From Dichomitus squalens LYAD-421 SS1 (lineage: Eukaryota; Basidiomycota; Agaricomycetes; Polyporales; Polyporaceae): a DNA stretch of 64,000 nt. The translations under genes were made by a program, and so were the position numbers. The notes under the pieces were generated by a model, which did no database searches, was not told where the DNA came from, and worked only from the letters and a program-made list of their open reading frames with translations. Below, one piece after another: positions 47,477 through 58,934 of the stretch (its first letter is position 1; every line of letters begins with the position of its first letter). Location of the stretch: NCBI RefSeq assembly GCF_000275845.1, contig NW_006766891.1, positions 623,903 to 687,902 of the forward strand, read 5' to 3'.

Positions 47477-49290
47477 ATGCCCCACGGCCTCTTCTCCCTC
47501 TTCAAGAGACACCCGAAGCAGACACAGGACGACATGGCTTTGAACACCTCCACCCGTCCTCGCCCCGACACCCTCTCCAACCCGCACGGTAAGACTCATG
47601 CAGGTGCAGGGGGCGGACGCGCCTCGTCCTCCTCCGACCCGAACCGCGTCGCGGACGCGTTCGGTCGCCTCTCCCTAGATCCCACACGGTCGAACGAAGG
47701 CAGGAGGCACTCACATGATGGCCAGCGACAAGGGCAACCCCGCCGCACGAGTGCGCCCTTCGTCGGGGGGTTCAGCGGTCCCGCGTACGTCCCCCACCCT
47801 CACGCGATGCAAATCGACCCTCCCCCCGCAGTCCCCCCGCGGCCCCCGGTGGCCCCGCACGGATTGGCGAACAGCGCACCACCAATCATCTTTCCCGAGC
47901 CCGCTCTGTACCCAGGCGCCCTCCCCAGACCTCCCGCAATGCCGATGCCCGTCCCGCAGACCTCGCGCACGATGCATTACGCCATGGAAGGCAGCGCGCC
48001 GCTCGGCACACCCCTCGCCCCGCCACCCGTACCGCAGAAGGACGGTGCGCTGAAGCCCCAAGGCCACGACCGCCCCCGCCCGCACTCGGACTCTGCGGCG
48101 GTTCCGTCCACCTCGAGCAATAACCTGCAAGCGGGGCCGACGACGCCGCAGCGTCGTCCCCAGCTGCAGCAAGCGCCCAACTCCGCCCCCGCCAAACCCG
48201 GCTCGTCCGCGCCGAACGCGCGCCCTTCCCTCTCCGCCTTGCAGACCCCAAGCAAGCGGCCGCGCGCGGCGTCGAGTCCTCCTTCTCCCTCCGTATCATC
48301 CTCGTCGGGGGGTAATGGGAATGGGAGGGGCGGGCCAAGGGTGCAATGCAGCGGAATCACCAAGGCGGACAAGCGGTGCACGAGGATGGTACCCGTGTCG
48401 GTCCCGCTTGCACGCCTGAACGGGGAGGACCTTCCGCACTACTGTCACCAGCACCTCAAGGCTGCGTTCAGCGACAAGAAGTTCTATTCGCACAAGGACC
48501 CGAGCGTCGAGGTCTACTATGACGGTGAGCGTTTCCCAGACAATCGTGGCAGATCCCAGCGTCTCTGAGCCCAGGACCATGTACGTAGCGTGGATCCCGG
48601 AATACCTGCAAGAAGATACCCAGGACCTGCTGAGGGAGGAGATGAGGCTGAAGCATTCACCAGCCGACGTTGAGGGCTACATCTACGCGTTCGAGATCGA
48701 CGGTGCGTGACTCCATTCCATGCAGCAACTCAACGTCGCTGACCGAGGAATACGTGCAAGCAGACCCAGCAAACCCAGACGTAATCCACATCAAGGTCGG
48801 CCGCGCCGTCAAGCTCACCAAGCGCCTCGCAGAATGGGACAAGCAGTGCCAATCCAAGCAAACCCACCTGCGCGGCTTCTGGCCGTCGACGCCCGAAGCA
48901 GAAGCAGGCAACCTCGCGCGTGGCCGCGTCAAAGTCGGGGAGCCCGGCCCCTACTGCCACCGCGTCGAGAAGCTCGTCCACCTTGAGCTCGCGGACCTGG
49001 CCGTGAACGCGCCATACCTGGACCCCGACTTCCCGAACATGAAAGGCGGCAGTGGTACGGGAAACGGCCGAGCCGCGACGCGGGCCCCGTGTCCCGATTG
49101 TGAGTCCACGTCTGTTCGTGGTGTTCTTTTTTCCCCGTTGTTGACACAAGCGGGAACAGGCGGGGCCGTCCACAAGGAGATCTTCTCCTTCCCGCGTGCG
49201 CAGAAGGGCCGCTACAAGGGGAAGGAGTGGGAGGAGATCGTCAAGCCCGTCATCGAGAAGTGGGGCGGGTTCGTCGAAGCGTACGTATGA
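47477..49290 (+). CDS. T5orf172 (GIY-YIG-like) domain protein, copy 1
   Basis: The N-terminal part is a long Pro/Ser/Arg-rich disordered region beginning MPHGLFSLFKRHPKQTQDDM, with the motif NRVADAFGRLSLDP. A Cys-rich segment follows (VQCSGITKADKRCTRMVPVS, then YCHQHLKAAF), a likely zinc site. After introns come WIPEYLQEDTQDLLREEMRL, VEGYIYAFEID and the domain core VIHIKVGRAVKLTKRLAEWD, then YCHRVEKLVHLELADLA and GGAVHKEIFSFPRAQKGRYK to EKWGGFVEAYV-stop. The G-Y-I-Y plus I-K-V-G-R-x(7)-R-L pattern is the T5orf172/DUF1766 (MUG113-like) domain, related to GIY-YIG nucleases. Five exons. Whether it cuts DNA is not known. It is followed by a same-strand paralogue. Confidence 0.83.
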
Positions 49291-50177
49291 GACCCCGCGT
49301 CGTGCATATGTTGGACCTCGCTGTGCAATTGCTTTCCATCTTTGATGTTGTTGTATAGTGTGTAACCATATCGTGCTGAGTGATTCCCCAATGTACGTCT
49401 GCTCCTATGTACTCTATGCACAGAAGCTGTAAAGCCGACCATCGTGAAGGAAAAGCTTGCAAGTTGAGAAGATTGGAAGATGTCCAGCTTGCGTCCCGGA
49501 CACCTCAGCAAGCCGATTCGTACCAGCTCAGATCAAGTTGCGACCTAGACATGGCCTCGAGCTGATTACGCCTGATCCGTTGCGCTGCCCTCTAGCTCGC
49601 TCAACTATTTTAGGGCTTTTCCATAGGGTAGTCCTCCGTGGTCACGGTGTTTACCTAAAGGCCGCGAAATCTATCTGTAACATCAACAACACAAAGGACA
49701 GCGACACAGCAAGGCCGATGCCGGGGGAAGGTGACTCACCGCAGAACAACAAGGGATATGGTGTCCCCTGACAAGCGTAGCTATAAAAGGCGCCAGTTCA
49801 TCCTTCAAAGCTTCGTGTCTAACATTTTTCGCATACTGAAGGAGAGAGGTGTGCTAGGTTATCATCCGCAATAGTACGTTGCCGCATGTGTGCGTAAAGC
49901 CAAGATGGTACCGACACTTATTTAACTAGCGGCATTCATCATCGGCATCCCTGGCACTGCCTCTCACCGCGACGTCCACTACAATGGACTACAGCGCTTG
50001 GCCATCCCTAGTACTCTTGCAAGTCAGAACTCACACCTTTGTTATTGGCCCCTTTGTCCTCTGGCAACGATGTGCGCAGAGACGTCGCCGCGATCGACAT
50101 TGTTTTTACCATGGCCCCCAACTTTTTCTCTCTCAGAAGCACTCAAGCCCACAACCCACGGGTCACCATAGGACACC
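49291..50177. other. Spacer between the T5orf172 paralogues
   Basis: About 0.9 kb without an independent gene. TATAAAAG at 49782-49789 may be the core promoter of the downstream paralogue, implying a long (about 360-nt) leader or a 5' intron. Nothing else is evident. Confidence 0.4.
49782..49789 (+). promoter_or_regulatory. TATA box, possibly of T5orf172 copy 2
   Basis: TATAAAAG followed by GCGCC on the + strand, about 390 bp upstream of the ATG at 50178. The distance is longer than usual, so the link to that gene is tentative. Confidence 0.35.
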
Positions 50178-51729
50178 ATGGGTCTCACCACGAGCAGCAA
50201 CACTAAGACTTCGGAAGCTGACTTCGTACAGAGGGCGCACAGCAGCTATAGTGCATCGAGATCATCAAACGAGTCGGACCACCTCGCAGATGCCTTGGCG
50301 CGACTCTCCATCAGCTCGCATTCAGGGCGGCCAGATACCTTAGCGGATACGTTCACGCGTCTCTCCATCAGCTCAAAACGGTTACAGACTTCATACTCAT
50401 CGGAGTCTGAGAGATTGCAGTCTTGCGATGGAGACAGTCGCCGTCGTAGCAGCGACGAGCTATCCGTCACATCGGTGAGTCGTATTCGCAATGAGGAGGG
50501 AGAATGGCTTTCTCGAAATGTCCGGCCCCTCTAATGACAACGAGAACGGTTGCTAGATGCTGATGTCTCTTATACAAACCCCCAAGGAAAGCACTGGCTC
50601 ACCTGACGACTCGGCATCAACGCTTGTCATTGCGTCCTACCGCCCCCCGACGACGCCGAGGCGGCGCCCCCAGCTGCCGCAAGTCCCGAAGTCAGTTCCG
50701 GCGGCGCAGAGGTCGCTGGCGGTAGCATCACCTCTGAAGACACCTACTAGGCAGGCCAGAACAATTTCGGCTCCGGTGTCGCCTGATGGGAGTCCGCCGT
50801 GTCCTTCGATCAAAAAGACGGTGACATGCTCCGGGTTTACGAAGAAGGGTACAAAGTGCTTAAACCCAGTATCGGTATCAGTGCCCCCAGGTCAGCGCGA
50901 TCAAGTCGATGACGAACCATATTACTGCCATCTGCATAAGAGAAAGGCGAGGGTGGAGGTGGAGTTTCTCTCACGAGAGTCACATGAATGGGTCTACTTC
51001 AAGGGTGATTATTCCCTTGCTATGGATATCATGGTCACCGATACTACTCAACTTCACTGCAGATTATGTGAGAACATACTTACAGCAAAGAACCCAAGAG
51101 AAGATCAGGAAGGAGATGGTGCTGGCGCCCTCCGACGCTGAGGAGCCCGGATACATCTACGCATTGAAGATAGACGGTGAGCCGCTATTTTTGACCTGAT
51201 TAGAGATGAAGCAGTTGAACAAGAGTATACTCCTATATACCCAAAAGATTCGCGATCGGACGCAATTCATATCAAAGTCGGGCGTACTGGGGACGTAGGG
51301 AAGCGTTTGGCAACGTGGAAGAAGGAGTGTCGGTCCAAGCGGTTTTTCTTACTTGGGTCCTGGCCTTCCACTGAAGATGCAGACGCGGGGAAACCGAGCC
51401 CATACTCCCATCGCCTTGAACGGCTCATCCTTCTCGAGTTCGAAGATTATGCGGAGAACGGCCCTTACCTGCACCCAGACTTCCCAGATGTGAAAGGGGA
51501 AATGTGCAGTGAAAACGGCATCGCTCGAACAGGCCAAGCCTGCGGCGATTGTGAGCTCTATTCGTTCTTTTGTACTTGATCCATGACTGATATGATCTTC
51601 TCGTACTCAGGCAAGGTTTTCCACAGGGAGATCTTCACCTTCAAACGTACGAAGGAGGGCAACGAGTGGGAATCCCACTTCAAGCCGATCATCGAGAAGT
51701 GGGTACGATTCGTTGCGACACATGTCTAA
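50178..51729 (+). CDS. T5orf172 (GIY-YIG-like) domain protein, copy 2
   Basis: This is a tandem paralogue of the gene at 47477, with a shorter disordered N-terminus. MGLTTSSNTKTSEADFVQRA is followed by two copies of the motif seen in copy 1 (LADALARLSISS and LADTFTRLSISS). Then come TPRRRPQLPQVPKSVPAAQR (parallel to TPQRRPQLQQAPNSAP in copy 1), the Cys-rich segment VTCSGFTKKGTKCLNPVSVS with YYCHLHKRK, EEPGYIYALKID, AIHIKVGRTGDVGKRLATWK, YSHRLERLILLEFEDYAENG and FHREIFTFKRTKEG to KWVRFVATHV-stop at 51727-51729. About five exons with similar intron positions. Spliced frames are intact, though I could not settle every border (near 50479-50560). Predicted nuclear or cytosolic; function unknown. 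Confidence 0.78.
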
Positions 51730-52338
51730 AACTACTCCCATAGGAGTCATTTACATGAGAGGTACCGCTCACGGTCACCGATGCATCATCGAGTGTGCCG
51801 GTCAGTTGTGTCCCGTAGGTTTTTGTTGATGTACAATGTAGTGGTACCGCTTGTACTGTAGTATGCATGGCGCCGTACTCTGTCCACCGGCGAAGGGACT
51901 CTCGCTACCAATCAAAATTAGAACACATATCTTTCTATACTCATCCCATCTTGGTCACTGCATTCAGGAAGTCTTCGGCAGGGGTTCATTGTACGGCTTC
52001 GCGTTGTCGATGCTTGGGCGCTTGCCAGATAGAGAACAATAGGACAGCCACGTGACCGTGTCGGAACAATGAACGAGGCGTCGGCGCGTCAAGAAACGCG
52101 TCTGTTTGCTTTTGTTCTTGTCCCGACGCTTCCGCAGCTACAAAAGCACGATGAGACAGCCCGTCGTTCCCCACCTTATTCTCTTAGACCACCACAGTCT
52201 CTACCTGCTCTCTTAGCTGGTCTCTAAGCTTTTCAGCTTTCGCGACATCTCGCCCGCTCGCCCCACTTCAGCAACTTGACCTTGCCCTGATCGCAACTCA
52301 ACGTACCACTACACCTTCCTGGTATACGACATATAAAG
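51730..52338. other. Spacer upstream of the cupredoxin gene
   Basis: No coding evidence. It contains the promoter and pyrimidine-rich leader of the cupredoxin gene; CTACAAAAGC near 52139 is a weak TATA-like site. Confidence 0.4.
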
Positions 52339-53715
52339 ATGCTCAAGCTTGCGTCTCTTTTTGCTCTCACTGCCCTTCTTGGTCTCGCCATCCCGGTTTC
52401 ACGCGGTGCTGAGCACCAGGTGACGGTCGGAGGAGTTGGGATTATTCAGTATGATCCGGAGTTCGTGGTATGTCTACTACATTCTTAGTTTCTTTTACTT
52501 CCTTCTGCGTGCTGATTATTACCGCCAGAATGCGGACCCAGGAGACACCATCGTCTTCACCTTCAAGCAGAAGAACCACACTGTGACGCAATCATCCCTT
52601 GACGCTCCGTGCTCGCCCCTCGCCAATGGGTTTGATTCTGGTTTGTGAGTATATCCGTCTCAGAACTCTTCTGAACACACAGTGACATGCTGTGCAGCGT
52701 CCCTGTCCCCGACAGCCAAACCGATAACTTTACTGTGGCACAGTTCACCGTCCAAGACACGAATCCCGTTTGGGTCTACTGCCGCCAAGCGAATCACTGC
52801 CAACAAGGCATGGTCTTTGCCATCAACCCTGGAGACAAGTTTGACCAGTTCAAGAACAATGCCGTCGGGAACACCACTTCCACCTCTACCGCCACCGGGT
52901 CCGCCAGCGTCGTCACCGTCACCGCGACTGTCACCGTCGACGGCTCCGCGCAGACGACCACGTACACCACCAACGCCGCATCCGCCTCTGCGTCTTCGAC
53001 CGGTACCTCCACCTCGAGTGCTGCAGTCCACACCGTGACAGTCGGCTTTAACGGCGCGCTCACGTTTTCGCCGAGCAACCTGACTGCGCAAGTCGGGGAG
53101 CAAATCACTTTCCAGTTCACGGCAAAGAATCACACCGCGACGCAAAGCTCCTTCGCTGACCCGTGCGCTCCTCTTAGCGAGACGAGCACCATCGGCCAGG
53201 TCGGCTTTGACTCTGGGTTGTACGTCCTCATGTGGTCCCTTTCGAAAGTTCAGACATGCTGACGGTATCCTACAGCATGCCTGTGGCGGCGAACGCGACC
53301 GACTTCCCTACCTTCACGATCACCGTGAACGACGTACGTTCCCTTGTGTCTTTTGGACTAGGAGCCGTGTTCCTGACCACCCAACTTCATCTAACAGACC
53401 GCACCGATCTGGGTCTACTGCAAGCAGACGAACCCCGCGAGCCACTGCAAGGCCGGTATGGTCTTCTCTGTGAACGCGCCAACGAGCGGAAATACCTTCT
53501 CGGCATTCCTCCAGAACGCGATGGGCTCCTCCGCCTCTGCATCGTCCGGCGGCTCGAGTGCCTCTGCGTCCGCCTCGAGCACCGGCGCAGTGTCCGTCTC
53601 GACGGGCACCGTCGCCGCCGCCCCGAGCCCCACCACCAACGGCGCGCCGTCTATCCGCGGTGCTGGGGTCCCCTTGGCTCTCATGGCGGTCGCCATTGCC
53701 CGCACGCTTCTGTGA
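52339..53715 (+). CDS. Secreted twin-cupredoxin Ser-rich protein (GPI-like)
   Basis: An extracellular serine-rich protein with two cupredoxin modules. The signal peptide is MLKLASLFALTALLGLAIPV. Module 1 reads PGDTIVFTFKQKNHTVTQSS, then NPVWVYCRQANHCQQGMVFA. A Ser/Thr-rich linker precedes module 2: VGEQITFQFTAKNHTATQSS, then APIWVYCKQTNPASHCKAGM. Both modules keep His (KNHT), Cys (VYC), His (HC) and Met (GMVF), the type-1 copper ligand set, so both could bind copper. After a Ser/Ala/Gly-rich stretch the C-terminus is hydrophobic (GAGVPLALMAVAIARTLL), as in GPI-anchor signals. About five exons; both modules are interrupted by introns at equivalent points (FDSGL|), pointing to internal duplication. 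Such proteins are common on agaricomycete cell surfaces; the role is unknown. Confidence 0.9.
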
Positions 53716-54563
53716 GACGGGTTCTGGCCGGAGTGCCGAAGATAGATGCATGGACATGAATAGGACGTCTGGGACGTCCGGGACTCTCCGCTTCTGACAT
53801 TGCTTACGCCCTGCTACGAATCTTCACGCGCGCAATGATCGCACGGACTGTATTCGTATTTGCACACTCATTGCGCCTCAGACCAGACAGTGTAGCCATA
53901 TTATTATATCCCTTCGCGTTCTTTCCCAGGTTTCGGATGTATCTATAGCCTTACTAGTCTCTCGGCCTGGGTTGACTCTGGTTCATGGTGGACACTGTAG
54001 TGCTAATTGATCCGATACCTGTATATCCTGACTTTTCAGATGTAATGGGATACTATCTCTATGTGAAATCACGGGTTCTGATATCATGGCACCAACCGGG
54101 GACCGATCAAGCTCTTACCTGGACTTCCTGTAGGTCTTTCCAGGAAGATACTCAACTAGAGAAAAGCTGGCAACACTTGACAAGCCTTGCGGGCAAGACA
54201 GACTCCCGCATATACTTCGTACTTGAGAACGGTGAGCGTACCTGCAGTGTTTACACCAATTCATGTTGCTGCCAACTCGTGACGTTCTCCAGCTGGTACT
54301 ATAGCTAGGCCGGCGGGGCCGTATAAACAAACGCCTTTGACAGCGCCCAACCGTTTCACTGATTTCATCTTCGCGGATTCCTTCGTCACATACACGCCTT
54401 ACGTTTCACAAGTGCGTTCAACGTTGCGGATGAGTCGCTGAATCCTACCATCCTTGTGATCAAATTCCCTGACGATATCAACGACGAATCGATGGCGTCT
54501 GCCTTGTTCGTGCGCAAGCTCAAAATGGAGAATCCTCCAGCGAGCGGACCCATATCTTTGAAC

Positions 54564-55130
54564 TAAGGCTCCAACCATTTCATTTATTTACTGTGTATAA
54601 ACGGTTGTTTTCGTTTACCTTTCAATTTATTTACCCATTTTCCCGTAAACGGTCATAAACCAGTTGTACACAGTAAATAAATGGTTGCTGGTACCACCAT
54701 ACCAGCAAGGCCAAAGACCAGGAGACAAGGTATCAGAGGGCCATGTAGAGGGCAGGTCAAGGTCGTTGACCGTTGGTCGACTCCTGCCTTGCTTCTGCCT
54801 GATCAATGGCATCGACGGGGCCCGGCAGCTGACTTTCCTGTTCGGGAGCTTACCTCACCTTTCGGCGCTTATCTCACTGAGACGAAGCTTGGGAGTGAGC
54901 TTGATACTCATTGGCCTCCCAGCGACGATCATTGGTAGCAAGAAGTGTTATAAGTATACACTGATATGCAATGCTCCCAAATAGCCCTATGGAGTGTTTC
55001 TCGGAGTGGTCTGCAACCTCACCTGTGGAACCATTTGTTTACCCTTTTTAAACTGTTTTCAAACGTTTATATACCCTTTCCGTATATTTTACGGTTTGGG
55101 ATAAACATAAAGTAAATGGTTGGAGCCTTA
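54564..55130. mobile_element. hAT-like MITE, copy 2 (567 bp) with 8-bp target duplication
   Basis: The 17-bp terminal inverted repeats TAAGGCTCCAACCATTT / AAATGGTTGGAGCCTTA match copy 1, in opposite orientation. The flanks are a perfect 8-bp direct repeat, CTTTGAAC at 54556-54563 and 55131-55138. An 8-bp duplication is the hallmark of hAT transposons. No transposase is encoded, so it is non-autonomous. It sits inside the decayed reading frame at 53985-55800. Confidence 0.88.
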
Positions 55131-55138
55131 CTTTGAAC
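55131..55138. repeat. Right target-site duplication of MITE copy 2
   Basis: CTTTGAAC, identical to 54556-54563 on the other side of the element. It defines the insertion point exactly and supports an intact, relatively recent insertion. Confidence 0.85.
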
Positions 55139-55800
55139 CTGCGGTAGACTGTAGACAAGCGCGCGACGACGCTGTTTGCCTGTATTTGCAACGCCGTCAA
55201 CCAGCGTCTAGAGCCTGGTACGCTCGCTCAGAGAGAGACTATACAAGAGTGGTATGACGGAAAGTACGTATGCAACTGCACTCTATCAGCAGAACGGTCG
55301 AACCGTGCTCATGATTCTTCAGGTATGCATTGGACCGACTAGAAATCCAGATGAAACGAATGCGCGAAGACTCTGTCAATTGTGTATCCATGAAAATAGC
55401 AATACCCCATCATTCCACGTTGTTTCCAGCCACAAGAAGACCGGATGGCATTCGGCAAGGACCTGCAAGACGAAGGTCCAACGTTTCAGTAGTAATGATT
55501 GTTGAGCTTGGATGCTTCAGCTTCTTGTTACCGAAAGACCGTATAATGCTCACGATCAGCGCTCAGGTCTCACAGCCCTGTTCAGATCTACAACGCGGAA
55601 GCAACCCCAAAAGACGTTCTACTCAACATCTATCATATAGTGAGACCTGCCGGGCGCAAACTTCCAGAAGTCCATGCACGCCCATTTGCAATCAAGGCCT
55701 GGACCACAAGTATCAATTCCTACGTCTGCTACCACGCAAACACTCTGCGACAAACGTCTACTAGTCGCGATGGCCATGATATTCTACTGATAGTGGCGGC

Positions 55801-58448
55801 CAACCGACCATGACCATGGGCGCATCTCCAGTTGGACCCTCACCGTCTCGTCCGTTTCGGATGGAATGGGCGAAGTTAATGAATCTGAAACAGATACCCG
55901 CATGTAGGGCGGCGATGCGGAAGAGGTTCTTCTCGCATGAGGTATGCAGCCAAGAACAAGGGCGTAGGCGTCCAAGAATGGAAGGATCCCATCGAGAACG
56001 CCTACACGGGCAAACGTAGGCAAACACCATATCAAGATCGGTGGTACTGGAGCGGCAGCCATTCACCCCAGTTCATCGAAACCTGGGCCCCATCTCGCCC
56101 ATCCTGTGACGGGAAGCTCTGCCTGCAAAATCACTCAATTCACAATTGCTTCACGAAGCTGCCATAGGTGAGTACTTTGATTACTAGCATGCCGAGGACT
56201 AGAGGACGGTGGCACACTAGGTATCGATGACGATTGGACGCCGATCGTTTGTCCCAGAAATAAATTGTCGGGGTCCAGGCCGTCAAAAGGTATTGTCGTC
56301 GCAGGCGTACAATGGACCCTTTCGTTGATTATCTTTCCAATCGGTTCTAGGGTGCACCGAGAAGAATCATGCTACCCTGAAAGGCAGGAGCCGGGTCCGC
56401 CTTGTGTGATCCGAGTATTCGAATCACCGCTCCGCGCTATGATATCGATGGCTGCGCCGCTCAGACACAAACAATAGTCTCCTTTCCAGACACCTCGACC
56501 GTGATGGAGCTCAGTGGCCCCGGAGCATTCCGCATACTGACGCCCTATCTACCTATAAAGTCAGATGTCGCTGGCTCGTCCTTCTCCTCACTCCCACCGC
56601 AACCAACACCCCAGTCACTGCCTCATGGCCTCGTAAACTCGACACATACCGCCCTTGGGCTCCTCAACACACCGGACCCACGATAGTCTTCTCGCACTTG
56701 GACGTCTTCTGACTAGCGGGGACGCGACGTGGCACTCGTATGCTCAGTTCCCTAACCACTCCGATGCCCCTCTAACGCTCGCTACAGCGTCGACACCCCC
56801 ATCCGGTAGCCATCGACGTCAAACTAGTAAGTTTTTGTTCTTCTCCTCGGGTCCAGGACTTGTCCTAAAGGTGGTTCAGGTGGCGTGGATGGTGTACCGT
56901 CTCGGTATGGGTCGTATCAGGTCTGTTTCGCCCGGCCCACCTGCGCGGATCGCGTTCAAGGTGCCGATACGGCGGAGCGGATACACGACCCTGGCGTCGG
57001 CGCCCCGCGTCGGCCTTGCCGTGTCAGCCGGGGTGTGACCGGGACCAGTACCTGCCCGCCACTCAGCACTCACCGTCAGTGCGGCGGGCGGCGAACCGCA
57101 CGGACGCTGCAACCTGGAACGTGCCACGAAAGTGGCGCGGGTCGACGACGTACGCGCCGATGCGCATCTCATCCCGGCTCGTCTACGGGGCAGCCATCTC
57201 GGTGGTCCCTGGGCACATGGGTCGCGCCTGATGAGTCGCTAAGCGTCGCGTCGTCAGCGGGAGGCTGTCGTCAACATGGTACGTCTTTGTCTGTACTTCT
57301 TTCCCCCCAGCGGTACTGACTCGTTTCAGTGTCACGGTCGGAGGCAGCCTCCCGGCCATGGTTACGTTCGTCTTCAGGTCGACGTGTCATGGCCATCAAC
57401 CTTTGCTTCGGGAGCTGTTCACCGCTCGATGACGGGTCGACTTCCCTCAACCACTCGACAGTGGCGTCGATAGCCCTCGCAACTCGAGAAGAGGGGCTGT
57501 CGAGTCGGTATGTTCCCATTATGTCTCTATGCCCGCCCCACCCTATGCCCTACCCGTTGCAAAATATGTGTGAACGAGCGTTGGGCACGGCTTCAAGACG
57601 CCATCGCCACTCATGCCCGGTTGACCACCCCATCGTAAGGGCGTCCTGCGCCAGGGATGGTTGTACGGCCCACGTCAAGAGCTCGAAATGCCCCGCAAAT
57701 CCAATGGGGCGAACAGCGACGCTCCATCAATTCGATGGGCGTCGCACCAAGTAAAACGTACGTCTCGCTTACCACTCGTCGCCGTCTTGCTCTCAGCTGA
57801 CTCGCGCCTTGCAGCCATCAAGACATGCGTGACCTCAAGATAAATTATTATTATTTATATATAGAAATTAAGCCCGGTTTCGCAGGCGCATCGAGCGCAA
57901 CCGCCGGCCCTGCGATTCAAGACACCGACCCGAGGTACGGTCGACCGTCGCTTGTGCGGCGCGGTCGTTCGTGGCGCAGGCCTCTACGTGGCCCTCGGGA
58001 CTAGTACCTGCTTCGGCGGGGAAGCTAACGTGCGCCGAAATTGTGTCATAGTAATCGTCGTTGTCTCGTTTCTGACTTCTGTATACTATTCATCCGGATG
58101 TATCAGGATTTACTGTTGGTAGTCATAGTCATATGAGAGCTTGAGCGATGATCTTTGAGCGTCGAGTGTTCCTTTCGCGCATCGCACTTCGACGAATGAG
58201 GGCCCGCGTATGGGTCGCAAAGTACTCACAGGCCGTCTATGAGCTCGCGGATCTTGTGGAATTCCAGCCTGTCACCTTGTCCGCGCATTGATGAGCAAGG
58301 CGAGCACGCGACGCGAACAACCGCGATGTCGCGGTCGACGTCGTACCAAGCGAGGAGTAGTCTTAGAGTAGACGCTGTGGTAGTTATCTGGTTTAACGCC
58401 AGTGTGGCTGTCTCTGCTGCTGAGGATCGAGGCGCCATTGGCTCAAAA
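55801..58448. other. Gene-poor tract
   Basis: No gene is supported over about 2.6 kb. Short open frames exist but none has a known motif or clean splicing. An AT-rich simple tract (TTATTATTATTTATATATAG) lies near 57845. The tract may contain decayed coding or repeat sequence. Confidence 0.4.
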
Positions 58449-58508
58449 TATCGAGACTGTTGAGTCCGGCGAGTCTGCCGGACTCTGGCGGACTCCGAGG
58501 ATCACATG
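58449..58508. repeat. GAGTC-rich inverted repeat, left arm
   Basis: ATCGAGACTGTTGAGTCC, then repeated GAGTC / GGACTC units, then GGATCACATGA. The arm is imperfectly complementary to 60451-60511 and lies about 1.9 kb from it. It also contains short internal palindromes. It could be the end of a mobile element or a dispersed repeat. Confidence 0.6.
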
Positions 58509-58587
58509 ACGCTCTCGGGAAGTAAGTACCCCTGGCGCCCAGACACCTAGACCCTGCTGATACATTATCGCTACATCTCGGTAATCT

Positions 58588-58934
58588 ACGACCACTTCAT
58601 TGTCTCGGCTCCTGCTTACTGCCTGCCCATACGTATTATATTGTATCGCATAGCGTAGAAGTCGATTTTAATGGTATTTTTCATTTACATGCATACTTAT
58701 CCTAAGGTCGCTCCCGCAAGTTTGGGGTATTGAGGTCTTCGCGGCGCTGCTGCTCATCCCACCTTGTATGGGGACGAATAGCAGGAGGAAGACAACGTCC
58801 GTAAAGACCATCATCGGGGTGCCAGCATCAGCAGATGTCAGAGGGAAGAATACCCAACACCCTGCTGCAAAAGATTGGCTACTTCGCGCAAACATCATGT
58901 CGACGAGCTCCACCAGTACCCTGCTCTGCTCTCT
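58588..58934. repeat. Left copy of the gap-flanking duplication
   Basis: 347 bp that recur at 59369-59713 as 345 bp. The only differences I see are two single-base homopolymer indels (CAAAAG against CAAAG and GCAAAC against GCAAC). It abuts the N run directly. This is most likely an unmerged contig end rather than a biological repeat. Confidence 0.8.

Larger units (their letters stand above)
53985..55800 (+). pseudogene. Decayed gene of unknown family split by a MITE
   Basis: I do not recognise the family. Exon 1 (from 53985 at the latest to 54231) contains DTQLEKSWQHLTSLAGKTDS and IYFVLENG. A GTGAGC...CAG intron joins it in phase to exon 2 at 54293 (GPYKQTPLTAPNRFTDFIFA, then DSFVTYTPYV). 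Near 54400-54410 the frame shifts by one base into FNVADESLNPTILVIKFPDD to GPISLN, which stops at the TAA that begins the MITE (54564). Beyond the element and its target duplication the same frame resumes with TVDKRATTLFACICNAVNQR, but after an in-frame TAG (55145-55147). An intron then leads to YALDRLEIQMKRMREDSVN, and further coding-like frame (YNAEATPKDVLLNIYHIVRP, then RKLPEVHARPFAIKAWTTS) continues to about 55800. A broken gene with at least one frameshift, one stop and an insertion. Confidence 0.7.
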
